From positions 2,852,001 through 2,916,000 of the forward strand of contig NZ_CP139965.1 of assembly GCF_034424375.1 (NCBI RefSeq): a stretch of DNA of 64,000 bases, read 5' to 3'. This DNA is from Paraburkholderia kururiensis (lineage in GTDB: Bacteria > Pseudomonadota > Gammaproteobacteria > Burkholderiales > Burkholderiaceae). Numbering within the stretch: position 1 is the first letter of the stretch; each line of letters begins with the position of its first letter. The translations under genes were made by a program, and so were the position numbers. A model generated the notes under the pieces. It had not been told where the DNA came from, made no database searches, and worked only from the letters and a program-made list of their open reading frames with translations. Of the stretch, positions 52,065 to 59,736 are shown piece by piece.

Positions 52065-53435
52065 TCAGGCCGCCGCACGCTGATCCTGGCCCGGCTGGCC
52101 TGCTTGCTCTGCCGGCGGCTCGTCTGTCCTGCCCATTCTGTCTGCCTCGCCGCGGATGGCGTCCACCACATAGGCGGCGTCGCGCGCAACGCCCGAGAAC
52201 CGCCCCGAGCCCCACGTGTGCAGCCACGGCAGTCCGACGAAATAGAGCCCCGGCAGCGGCGTGACGCCACGCACGTGCGCGGGATAGCCGCGTCCGTTGA
52301 ACACGGGCGCGTCGAGCCAGCTGAAGTCGGGCGTAAAGCCGATGCACCAGACAATGGCCGCGATGCCGCTCGCGGCAAGATCGAGCGTGGTGCGCTCCGC
52401 GGACGGTCGCCAGAGCGGCTCGTACGGCGAGCCGGGCGGCGCGTCGATGCCGCGCTTCTCGATGAACGCGTCGATGCTCGCGTTGATGCGGTTATAGGTA
52501 TCGTCGGCACTGTCGAGACTCGCGGCGAGGTTCGCTTCGAAGTGCAATTGCCCTGCGCGCAGGTCATGCAGGCGGCCGTACAGTTCCATGCCCTCGCGCG
52601 CGAACTTGCGCAGGTCGATATCGCGGCCGCCGTCGCGGCCCGTCACGTAATGGTTGGTGTTGTCGCGCACGCCTTCGCGCAACGGATGCTGCTCCACCGG
52701 CATGTCGTAGTAGCCCATGTCGGCGAGCCAGTCCACCACGTCGCGGCCACGATAGAAGCGCGCGCACCGCGGCGCGTCGCCCACGGCGAGGAACACCTTG
52801 CGGCCCGCGAGATGCAGGTCTTCGGCAATCTGCGCGCCCGACTGGCCCGAGCCCACCACGAGCACCGCGCCTTCCGGCAGCGACTGCGGGTTGCGATATT
52901 CGGCCGAATGCAGTTGCACGACGTGCGCGGGCACGCGCTCGGCCATGCGCGGGACGATGGGCGTGTGATAGCCGCCCGAGGCCACCACCACGTGGTCCGC
53001 CGTGAAGTCGCCGCGGTCGGTCGCGACGGCATAGCGGCCCGGGGTCGGGCCCTGTCCCTGCGCGCCGGAACCCACGAGCTTCACGCGCTTCACGCCCGTC
53101 TGTTCGAGCACGGGCGCATTCACGGCGGCCACGAAGCCGTCCAGGTACGCGACGATCTCGTCCTTCTTCATGAAGCCGTGCGGGTCGGCGCCGTCGTACG
53201 GGTGCCCCGGCAGTGCGCACTGCCAGTTCGGCGTGACGAGGCAGAACGTGTCCCAGCGCTGGTCGCGCCACGTGTGGGTGACGGTGTGCTTTTCGAACAC
53301 GAGATGATCGATGCCGGCCTGCTGCAGGTAGTAGCTCACCGAGAGCCCCGCCTGCCCGCCGCCCACGACGATCACGCTGTAATGGCCGGGCTCGCCGGCC
53401 GCGCCGGCGTGTTGGGTGGAAAGAGAAGTCGACAT
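52065..53435 (-). CDS. MSMEG_0569-family flavin-dependent oxidoreductase (Nit1C)
   Basis: A 456-residue FAD/NAD(P)H enzyme. The FAD-binding GGGQAGLSVSYYL lies near residues 26-38, and the NAD(P)H-binding GSGQSGAQIAED near residues 195-206. The pattern resembles flavin monooxygenases. The family is found almost only in the Nit1C nitrilase cluster. The substrate is unknown; in cyanide-assimilating pseudomonads the cluster is needed as a whole. It is the last gene of the eight-gene operon here, 73 bases after the small MSMEG_0570-type gene. Confidence 0.9.
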   Translation of the reverse strand: MSTSLSTQHAGAAGEPGHYSVIVVGGGQAGLSVSYYLQQAGIDHLVFEKHTVTHTWRDQRWDTFCLVTPNWQCALPGHPYDGADPHGFMKKDEIVAYLDGFVAAVNAPVLEQTGVKRVKLVGSGAQGQGPTPGRYAVATDRGDFTADHVVVASGGYHTPIVPRMAERVPAHVVQLHSAEYRNPQSLPEGAVLVVGSGQSGAQIAEDLHLAGRKVFLAVGDAPRCARFYRGRDVVDWLADMGYYDMPVEQHPLREGVRDNTNHYVTGRDGGRDIDLRKFAREGMELYGRLHDLRAGQLHFEANLAASLDSADDTYNRINASIDAFIEKRGIDAPPGSPYEPLWRPSAERTTLDLAASGIAAIVWCIGFTPDFSWLDAPVFNGRGYPAHVRGVTPLPGLYFVGLPWLHTWGSGRFSGVARDAAYVVDAIRGEADRMGRTDEPPAEQAGQPGQDQRAAA

Positions 53436-53508
53436 GACGGATTCCTGAATCGCTAAAGGACGGTTGAGGGTGGCGCTTGCCGCTTACCGTTACCGCGACC
53501 GTTGCGCG

Positions 53509-53793
53509 CTAGCGCAACTCGATCACGGTAACGGCGGCATCGGCCACACCGGCGAAGGCCGCGGCGGTCTGCTCGATTTGCGCGAGCTGGTCCATGGCCG
53601 CGGAACAGGCGAAGCCGTATTTCTCGCGCACACGTTCCGAGCCGATGTGCAACGCTCGCCGCGCGCGCTCGACGAAGTCTTCGAGCGCATAGCGCTCGCC
53701 CGGCGCGAAGAAGTCGCCCACCACGGTGGAAGGCGAGTAGCAGTCCGCCTCGCTGCCGTCGGGCCAGCGGACGAGGAAATGCATGACGGGCAT
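53509..53793 (-). CDS. MSMEG_0570-family small nitrogen-starvation protein (Nit1C)
   Basis: A 94-residue protein opening MPVMHFLVRWPDGSE, the family signature, with YSPSTVV and a conserved C-terminal helical part (GFACSAAMDQLAQIE). It has no known catalytic motif and its function is unknown; it is carried by Nit1C clusters. AGGAG lies 6 bases before ATG 53793. The longer open frame upstream crosses the end of the glycosyltransferase gene and is not used. Confidence 0.88.
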   Translation of the reverse strand: MPVMHFLVRWPDGSEADCYSPSTVVGDFFAPGERYALEDFVERARRALHIGSERVREKYGFACSAAMDQLAQIEQTAAAFAGVADAAVTVIELR

Positions 53794-53837
53794 GACGTGC
53801 TCCTGTGATGGTTTAACCCGAGGGCTGAAGCCGGGGC

Positions 53838-55082
53838 TCAAGTCGCGGCGAGCCGTCGCCCGGCAAGCCACGCTTCGTAGATCTGTACATGACGCCGGGC
53901 ACTCGCCGCCCAGCTGAAGCGCTGGAGCAGTGCGGGCACGGCCTGCGCGAAGTCGATGCCGCCGCGCGCATGCAGGGCACGTCGCAATGCATCGGCAATG
54001 GACTCCGCGTCGAACGGATTCGCCCACACGCACGCGCGCTCATCGAGGTATTCGGTGAACGGCGCGATGCGCGAGACCACCACGGGGCGGCCGCTCGCGA
54101 GCGCCTCCAGCACTACGAGGCCGAAGCCCTCGCGCACGGAGACCATCGCGACCACGTCCGCGCTGCGGAACAGCGCGGGCATGGCGGCATCGTCCACGGT
54201 GCCGGTCAACACCACCGCTGCGCCCCGCCCGATGCGCAGCCCGCACGCCGCGGCGCGCGCCGCGAACTGCCGCGCGTAGGCATCGTGATCGAGCAGGCTC
54301 GCGCCGCCCGCAATCACGAGTTGCGCGGCCGGCGCCGCTTGCCGCAAGCGGGCGAACGCTTCGAGCAGCATCAGCGTGTTTTTGCGCGCCTCCACGCCGC
54401 CCACGGCGAGCACCACCGGCCCACCGTCGCGCGTGATGCCGAGGCGTTGCCGCACGGCGGGGTCTTCGTCGGCGGGCGTCGCGCCGAAGCGTTCGACGTC
54501 CACGCCATTGGGCACCGTGAGCGCGGCCACACCGTGATCGCGGCGCATACGCTGCGCCCATGCGTCGCTCACGCAGAGCACCACGTCCGCGTCGTGCCAT
54601 GCGCGCCGCTGCCAGTGTTCAAGCCGCAAGTCGTCGAACACGTCGAGGTGATGCACCGTGCGCACAAAGCCCGCGATGTGCCCTTCTTCCTTCAGCTGCG
54701 CGAGCGCGTTGCCGCTGATGCTGTCTCCGGCGTGCAGGATGTCGAAATAATCCGCACCGCGTTCGAGCAGCACGTCGAGCAGTGCGCGCCTCAATGCGGC
54801 GATGCGTGTTTCGACCATCGCCACCGTGCTGGCGGGCCGCTCCGTCACGCGGGCGAGCACCACGCGGCACGGCGAGCGGCGAAACATCGTCTCGCCTTCG
54901 GCGGCGGGCGCGAACACGGTCACGTCGCAACCTCGGTCGTTGAGCGCACGCGCAAGCTCCAGCGTATGCACCACCCCGCCGCGCGGATTCACGGAGTGCG
55001 TGAAGAGCGCCACGCGCAACGCGCGTACAGGACGCGCCGCTGCCGGCACCGAGGGCGGAAACGACGCAAGCCGGTTGCTCAT
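53838..55082 (-). CDS. MSMEG_0565-family GT4 glycosyltransferase (Nit1C)
   Basis: A 414-residue retaining glycosyltransferase. The N-terminal half carries FTHSVNPRGGVVHTLELA. The C-terminal GT-B half has VPNGVD, LAVGGVEARKNTLMLLEAF and the donor-site motif REGFGLVVLEALASGRPVV with its ExxE-type acids. Sugar donor and acceptor are unknown, but a glycosyl step in a nitrilase cluster suggests a small glycosylated nitrogen compound. ATG overlaps the preceding stop (ATGA). The cytoplasmic location is inferred from the absence of a signal or membrane segment. Confidence 0.9.
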   Translation of the reverse strand: MSNRLASFPPSVPAAARPVRALRVALFTHSVNPRGGVVHTLELARALNDRGCDVTVFAPAAEGETMFRRSPCRVVLARVTERPASTVAMVETRIAALRRALLDVLLERGADYFDILHAGDSISGNALAQLKEEGHIAGFVRTVHHLDVFDDLRLEHWQRRAWHDADVVLCVSDAWAQRMRRDHGVAALTVPNGVDVERFGATPADEDPAVRQRLGITRDGGPVVLAVGGVEARKNTLMLLEAFARLRQAAPAAQLVIAGGASLLDHDAYARQFAARAAACGLRIGRGAAVVLTGTVDDAAMPALFRSADVVAMVSVREGFGLVVLEALASGRPVVVSRIAPFTEYLDERACVWANPFDAESIADALRRALHARGGIDFAQAVPALLQRFSWAASARRHVQIYEAWLAGRRLAAT

Positions 55083-56125
55083 GACACGCGCCGCCCACGT
55101 GACGCCGGCAGAATGAACGGCGCATCGCGCAAGTCCCACAGCAAGGCGGCATCGTCACGCTGCGTCACCACGACTTCGCGCGTTGCGTCCACGGTACCGA
55201 TCACGCCGCACGCAAGCGAGCGCTCGGTGAAGCGCGCGAGCACCGCATCGACGTTGGGCTCGCGCACCGAGAGCAGAAAGCCATAGCTCGGAAACGCGCT
55301 GAGCCAGCGTTCGAAGTCCACGGCCGACTGCACGAACGCAGGCCGCGGAATCACATCCAGATCGATACGCGCGCCCACGCCCGAGCATTCCAGCAACATG
55401 AGCGCCGTGCCCAGCGTGCCGGCCATGCTGATGTCCTTGGCCGCATCGCAGTGTCCCGCCTCGGCCAGTTGCGGCAGCAGTTCGAGGTCCGCGCGCAGCC
55501 GCTCGCCGGGCGCGCCCACCGACGCATTCCAGAACGGATACGGTTCCTCGTACCGGCCGCGCAAGTCGACGGCCATGACGAGACGGTCGCCGGGCTTCGC
55601 GTTGAAGCTCGAAAGCAAGGCCTTCGCGCGGCCCACGATGGAGACCGCCAGTTGCGCCGCGCCGCTGCGCACGTTGCTGTGGCCGCCCACCACGGGCACG
55701 CCGTACGCCGTGGCCGCCGCGGCGAGTCCTTCCAGCACGGGCTGCGCGGCGGCCACGCCGTCGCTCCAGAGCGCATCCACCACCGCGAGCGGACGGCCGC
55801 CCATGGCGTAGATGTCGCTCACGTTCACCATCACGCCGCTATAGCCCGCGAACCACGGCATCGCGGCCACGAAGTCGCCCACCATGCCTTCGATGGCGAA
55901 CAGCAGGTAGCCGTCGCCGTCTACGATGGCCGCGCAGTCGTCGCCCAGGGCCACAGCCTGCGCGAGATCATGTGAGCCATTCGGAAAGCGCTGTGCGAGC
56001 GCACCTACCACGTCCGCGATATCGGTCTTGTGCGCGAAGCCGCGGCTCGCACGCAGCCGTTCGACGAGCGCGGCCAGGTTCAGCGCATCGAGCGGCAGCG
56101 CCTGCGCGATTTGCGTCGCGTTCAT
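55079..56125 (-). CDS. sll0787-family AIR-synthase-like protein (Nit1C)
   Basis: A 348-residue protein related to PurM/ThiL/SelD ATP-binding enzymes. The N-terminal strand holds LGDDCAAIVDGDGYLLFAIEG (metal/ATP-binding Asp pair). Later come VNVSDIYAMGGRPLAVVDAL, VVGGHSNVR and AAKDISMAGTLGTALMLLE, the expected order for the superfamily. It probably activates an amide or carboxylate using ATP. Both ends overlap its neighbours by four bases, showing tight coupling. Its substrate is unknown. Confidence 0.9.
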   Translation of the reverse strand: MNATQIAQALPLDALNLAALVERLRASRGFAHKTDIADVVGALAQRFPNGSHDLAQAVALGDDCAAIVDGDGYLLFAIEGMVGDFVAAMPWFAGYSGVMVNVSDIYAMGGRPLAVVDALWSDGVAAAQPVLEGLAAAATAYGVPVVGGHSNVRSGAAQLAVSIVGRAKALLSSFNAKPGDRLVMAVDLRGRYEEPYPFWNASVGAPGERLRADLELLPQLAEAGHCDAAKDISMAGTLGTALMLLECSGVGARIDLDVIPRPAFVQSAVDFERWLSAFPSYGFLLSVREPNVDAVLARFTERSLACGVIGTVDATREVVVTQRDDAALLWDLRDAPFILPASRGRRVS

Positions 56126-56688
56126 CACGCGCCCCTCGACGCCACCACGAACCCCGCCTGCGGCGCATGGCACGGCGGGTAATGCGCCAGCTGCGCCTGC
56201 ATCAGCCGATGCGGACGCCCGAAGAGGGCTTCCTCGGCGAGCGACTCCCAATGCAGGCGCTCGAAGAGCGGCACGTTCTGGCTCTGCACGTGCGCGAGAA
56301 ACGTGGTGCAGCCCAGCGCGTGCGCACTCGTCACCGCGAGTTGAATGAGCGTCGTGCCGATCTTGCCGTGCCGGCGAAACGCCGCGTGCACGGCAAGCCG
56401 CGAACCGAGCCACACGCCAGGCTCCGTTTCATGAATGCGCACCGTGCCCACCACCTGATCCGGCAGGCCCGCGATGCAACTGACCGCGACGAGCAGTTGC
56501 GCGTGCTCGTCCACGGCGTCGCGGTCGTCGCCGGGAAAGATGCCCTGCTCGATGCAGAACACTGCGCGCCGCAGCTTGTACGCCTCGTTCGCTTCCCACG
56601 GCAGCGTGACCCATTTCACGCGATACGCGGCAGGCGCATACGCGAGCGGCAGGGCATCTGGTTCGGTGGTCTCGCAGAGCACGGTCAC
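56125..56688 (-). CDS. MSMEG_0567-family GNAT acetyltransferase (Nit1C)
   Basis: A 187-residue GNAT-fold protein. The acetyl-CoA region is RLAVHAAFRRHGKIGTTLIQ (about residues 100-119), followed by FLAHVQSQNVPLFERLHW. The opening YKLRRAVFCIEQGIF is typical of this family. Translation starts at a GTG (56688) that overlaps the radical-SAM stop (GTGA). It would acylate an amine made by the pathway. In some Nit1C clusters this domain is fused to the AIR-synthase-like protein; here the two are separate but overlapping genes. Confidence 0.87.
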   Translation of the reverse strand: MTVLCETTEPDALPLAYAPAAYRVKWVTLPWEANEAYKLRRAVFCIEQGIFPGDDRDAVDEHAQLLVAVSCIAGLPDQVVGTVRIHETEPGVWLGSRLAVHAAFRRHGKIGTTLIQLAVTSAHALGCTTFLAHVQSQNVPLFERLHWESLAEEALFGRPHRLMQAQLAHYPPCHAPQAGFVVASRGA

Positions 56689-57797
56689 ACCTCGTAGGAC
56701 GAAAGCGACGAGCACGCGCCGCACTTCGCGCAACCGGCCTTGATTTCCGCCGAGCGCATGCCGGCCTCGCGCAGCATCGCGCCGAGCGGCTCCAGCACGG
56801 AGCGCATGAACGCAGGCGACGGCGCCGGATGATCTTCGAGCGGCGTGCCGCTGATGGGCACGAACGGCACCACGAACGGATACACGCCGAGCGCGATCAG
56901 GTCGCGCGACATCGCGAGAATCGAATCGGCACTGTCGCCCAGCCCCGCGAGGATGTACGTGCTGACCTGGGCGCGACCGAATACGGCCACGGCGGCTTCA
57001 AACGCCTGCATGTAGCGCGTCATCGGCACGCTCGCCTTGCCCGGCATGATGCGTTCGCGCAACTCGGGCGTGACCACTTCCAGATGCATGCCGAGCGTAT
57101 CGACGCCGCTCGCCTTCATGCGTTCGAACCAGCGGTCGTCGTCGGGCGGCTCGCATTGGGCCTGGATCGGCAGATCGACTGCGGCCTTGATCGCAAACGC
57201 GCTTTCGCAAAGCATCTGCGCGCCGCGGTCTGACGTAGGCGGCGTGCCGGTGGTGAGCACCATGTGCTTCACGCCGTCGAGCAACACGGCCGCGCGCGCC
57301 ACTTCCGCGAGCTGTTCGGGCGTCTTGCGCGCAATGGTGCGGCCCGCCGCGAGCGACTGCCCGATCGCGCAGAACTTGCAGGCCTTGCGGCGGCTTTCGT
57401 AGCGGATGCAGGTTTGCAGCACGGTGGTGGCGAGCACGTCGGCGCTGTGCAGCGTGGCGATCTGCGAATACGGCACGCCGTCCAGCGTCTGCAACGCGTA
57501 GAAGCGCGGCGCTTTCGGAAAGCGGATGCTGGCCACGGGAATCGTCCCGCGCAGCAGCGTGCTCGTGCCGGAGGCATCGGGCGCGCTCGCCACGAACGGC
57601 GATTGCCAGGCGCTACTCGTATGCACGGGCACCATGACCGTGACGCCGTCCACCGTCACGGCCTTGTGGTCCGACGGGCCCGCGCCGCCGCGCCGGCTCG
57701 CGGCGCCCGCGTGCGGGTCGGCCAGACGCAGGCCGCTCGACTGCAGCTCAGTCATCAATTGCCGGCTCGCGGCCGGCAAGGTCTCTCTGGCGTTCAT
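56685..57797 (-). CDS. MSMEG_0568-family radical SAM enzyme (Nit1C)
   Basis: A 370-residue radical S-adenosylmethionine enzyme. The cluster-binding cysteines are Cys130, Cys140 and Cys143, a Cx9Cx2C spacing rather than Cx3Cx2C. A C-terminal CAKCGAC motif (Cys356, 359, 362) could bind a second iron-sulphur cluster. The middle TIM-barrel part resembles biotin-synthase-like enzymes (QAQCEPPDDDRWFERMKASG, MHLEVVTPELRERIMPGK). The reaction is unknown. The gene starts 50 bases inside the nitrilase gene, with GGAGG just upstream of ATG. Confidence 0.9.
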   Translation of the reverse strand: MNARETLPAASRQLMTELQSSGLRLADPHAGAASRRGGAGPSDHKAVTVDGVTVMVPVHTSSAWQSPFVASAPDASGTSTLLRGTIPVASIRFPKAPRFYALQTLDGVPYSQIATLHSADVLATTVLQTCIRYESRRKACKFCAIGQSLAAGRTIARKTPEQLAEVARAAVLLDGVKHMVLTTGTPPTSDRGAQMLCESAFAIKAAVDLPIQAQCEPPDDDRWFERMKASGVDTLGMHLEVVTPELRERIMPGKASVPMTRYMQAFEAAVAVFGRAQVSTYILAGLGDSADSILAMSRDLIALGVYPFVVPFVPISGTPLEDHPAPSPAFMRSVLEPLGAMLREAGMRSAEIKAGCAKCGACSSLSSYEV

Positions 57798-58809
57798 CGC
57801 GTCCTCCGGTATAGCCGGTGTCGAAGAAAGGCGTGCCCACCGCGCCCTCGCGCGTGTCCCGCACGGGCATGGGCATGAGCGGCGCGGCGGGCCGGTCGTT
57901 GATGGCAAGGCTCAGCAGTTCGGGGCGCGCGTAGTGGCCCACCGAATCCATCATGCGTTTGCGCTTGGTGATGAGCGCGAGATCGAGGTCGGCCACGACC
58001 ATGCCCTCGCCTTCGGTGAGCGGCGCGGCCAGATGCTGCCCTTCGGGCGAAACGATCGCCGTCATGCAGCCGCCGCGCAGCGCCTCCTGGAGCTTCGGGT
58101 CGGTGGTCACGGATTCGATCTGCGCCTCGGTGAGCCAACCCGTGGCGTTGACCACGAAGCAGCCCGCTTCGAGCGCGTGATGCCGGATGGTCACCTCGAT
58201 CTGCTCGGCGAAGATGGGGCCCACGAGCGAGCCCGGGAACTGGCTGCAATGAATCTCTTCGTGCTGCGCCATCAACGCATAGCGCGCGAGCGGGTTGTAG
58301 TGCTCCCAGCACGCGAGCGCACCCACGCGGCCTATCGCGGTCTGCGCGACCTTCAGGCCCGCGGCGTCGCCCTGGCCCCAGATCATGCGTTCGTGGAAAG
58401 TGGGCGTGATCTTGCGGCGTTTGAGCAGCAGCGCGCCGTCCGTGTCGAAGATCAGCTGCGTGTTGTAGAGGCTGCCGTGATCGCGCTCGTTCACGCCGAG
58501 CACCACCACCATCGCATGCCGGCGCGCCCGCGCGGCGACCGCTTCGGTCACCGGTCCCGGCACGACGACCGCTTCCTCGTAAAGCCGCATGTGATCCGCG
58601 CCCGATGCCACGGGCGGCCGCACGAACGAGAAGTACGGGTAGTACGGCACGAACGTTTCGGGAAAGACGATGAGCTGCACGCCCTTGCCCGCGGCTTCGT
58701 CGATCGCGGCGCAGACCTTTGCGAGCGTGGCCGCCGCGCTATGCAGATCGGGCGCGATCTGCACAGCGGCGGCGCGCACGGTGCCGCTCGCGCTTCGTTG
58801 TTCCGCCAT
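57748..58809 (-). CDS. Nit6803-type nitrilase (Nit1C)
   Basis: A 353-residue branch-1 nitrilase. The catalytic triad is Glu51 (FPETFVPYYP), Lys133 (KRRKITPTFHE) and Cys167 (ALACWEHYNPL). It lies two positions from the triad of Synechocystis Nit6803 (Glu53, Lys135, Cys169). It hydrolyses a nitrile to acid and ammonia; in Pseudomonas fluorescens NCIMB 11764 the homologue is required for growth on cyanide as nitrogen source. ATG 58809 lies 17 bases after the MSMEG_0572-type gene. The C-terminal 25 residues run past the start of the radical SAM gene. Confidence 0.94.
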   Translation of the reverse strand: MAEQRSASGTVRAAAVQIAPDLHSAAATLAKVCAAIDEAAGKGVQLIVFPETFVPYYPYFSFVRPPVASGADHMRLYEEAVVVPGPVTEAVAARARRHAMVVVLGVNERDHGSLYNTQLIFDTDGALLLKRRKITPTFHERMIWGQGDAAGLKVAQTAIGRVGALACWEHYNPLARYALMAQHEEIHCSQFPGSLVGPIFAEQIEVTIRHHALEAGCFVVNATGWLTEAQIESVTTDPKLQEALRGGCMTAIVSPEGQHLAAPLTEGEGMVVADLDLALITKRKRMMDSVGHYARPELLSLAINDRPAAPLMPMPVRDTREGAVGTPFFDTGYTGGRDERQRDLAGREPAIDD

Positions 58810-58826
58810 GATGGCCCCCGCGCGGC

Positions 58827-59309
58827 TCACACCGTCCACGTATGGATGATCAGCGCGTCGGCCTTGCGGTGCAGCAGTTGCAGGTCCAGCACGTCGAGCG
58901 GATTGATGGGACGAATGCCTTCGATCAGCGACGCCTCGCCGTGCCCGTAGAGCGCCTGCAACGCGAAGCGGCACGCGTAGACCTTGCCGCCCTCTTCCAT
59001 GAACTTCACGAGCTGCTTGTTGAAGTTGAGGTGGCCCGGAAACGCTTCGTCGCCCAGCGTGGGAAAACCGCGCTGCAAGCCGAGCGTGACGCCGGGGCCG
59101 TAGAGCAGTACCGACGTCTCGAAGCCCTTGCGCTGCAGCCGCGTGGCCTGCAACAGGTTGACGAAGCCGATGGAGCCTTCGAACGCCACCGTGTGGAACG
59201 TGACGAGCGCCTTCTCGCCGGGCTCCGCCTTCACGTCCTCGAACACCTTCTCTTCGTAATCGACCAGAAAATCGCCGTTCTTGTGAAGCGGTTGATTGAC
59301 AGCGGGCAT
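58827..59309 (-). CDS. MSMEG_0572/sll0783-family nitrogen-starvation protein (Nit1C)
   Basis: A 160-residue protein, first gene of the Nit1C operon. It has the family features MPAVNQPLHKNGDFL at the start, TFHTVAFEGSIGFVNLLQATR and CRFALQALYGHGE in the middle, and a DsrE-like alpha/beta pattern. The homologue sll0783 of Synechocystis is strongly induced by nitrogen starvation and is needed for polyhydroxybutyrate build-up. The biochemical role is unknown. A GGAGAG lies before ATG 59309. It is preceded by a 427-base control region with a sigma-54-like element. Confidence 0.9.
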   Translation of the reverse strand: MPAVNQPLHKNGDFLVDYEEKVFEDVKAEPGEKALVTFHTVAFEGSIGFVNLLQATRLQRKGFETSVLLYGPGVTLGLQRGFPTLGDEAFPGHLNFNKQLVKFMEEGGKVYACRFALQALYGHGEASLIEGIRPINPLDVLDLQLLHRKADALIIHTWTV

Positions 59310-59337
59310 GGCTCTCTCCGATTTATCGCATGGGTTG

Positions 59338-59364
59338 TGCGGTTTATGCGGCTATTGCGGTTAT
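59338..59364. repeat. three tandem 9-bp repeats before the Nit1C operon
   Basis: TGCGGTTTA, TGCGGCTAT and TGCGGTTAT follow each other without gaps 29-55 bases upstream of the MSMEG_0572-type start. They lie between that start and the sigma-54-like element, so they would be in the 5' leader or promoter-proximal region. Confidence 0.6.
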
Positions 59365-59398
59365 CCCGGCTAATTCGCGTAACCGGCGCACCGAATAA

Positions 59399-59414
59399 CG
59401 CAACGGATATGCCA
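59399..59414 (-). promoter_or_regulatory. sigma-54-like -24/-12 promoter for the Nit1C operon
   Basis: On the minus strand TGGCAT-N5-TTGCG places GG and GC exactly 10 bases apart, as in the sigma-54 consensus TGGCAC-N5-TTGCA, with two mismatches. It lies about 90 bases before the first Nit1C start and points toward it. Nitrogen-starvation control through NtrC is consistent but not shown; I found no clear NtrC site. Confidence 0.45.
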
Positions 59415-59441
59415 ATCACTGGCCCGCAAAATGCAATCACT
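59413..59441. promoter_or_regulatory. phased direct repeats, probable MocR operator
   Basis: CAATCACT occurs at 59413-59420 and again at 59434-59441, 21 bp (two helical turns) apart, with a partial third copy, CCAATCAA, at 59444-59451. MocR-type regulators commonly bind direct repeats of this spacing. The site overlaps the sigma-54-like element by two bases. The rest of 59310-59736 is AT-rich toward the MocR gene, with an AAATAAAA/TTTTATTT dyad at 59645-59669. Confidence 0.45.
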
Positions 59442-59736
59442 TTCCAATCAAGCAAAGCGGAAGTCGCAAGGCGAACCGAAAATTTTTTGCGAAGGCCGGC
59501 GCAGGCGCGTGGGAGGCCGTTTCAGGCCATGCGGCAAGGCGCCGGGCGTGCACCCAGACCGCGCGCAGCGGCATTCTGTCGCGCGGCGATGGTGCGCGAC
59601 ACGCCGAAACCGTGCATTGACCCAATCAATGCGATCAATGAAAGAAATAAAAGCAATCTGTTTTTATTTTTTTAAAGGCTGCGTGCTATCTTGAATTGAA
59701 CCGCGCGCGTGCGGCAAAAGAGGAAAATCACCGGTT

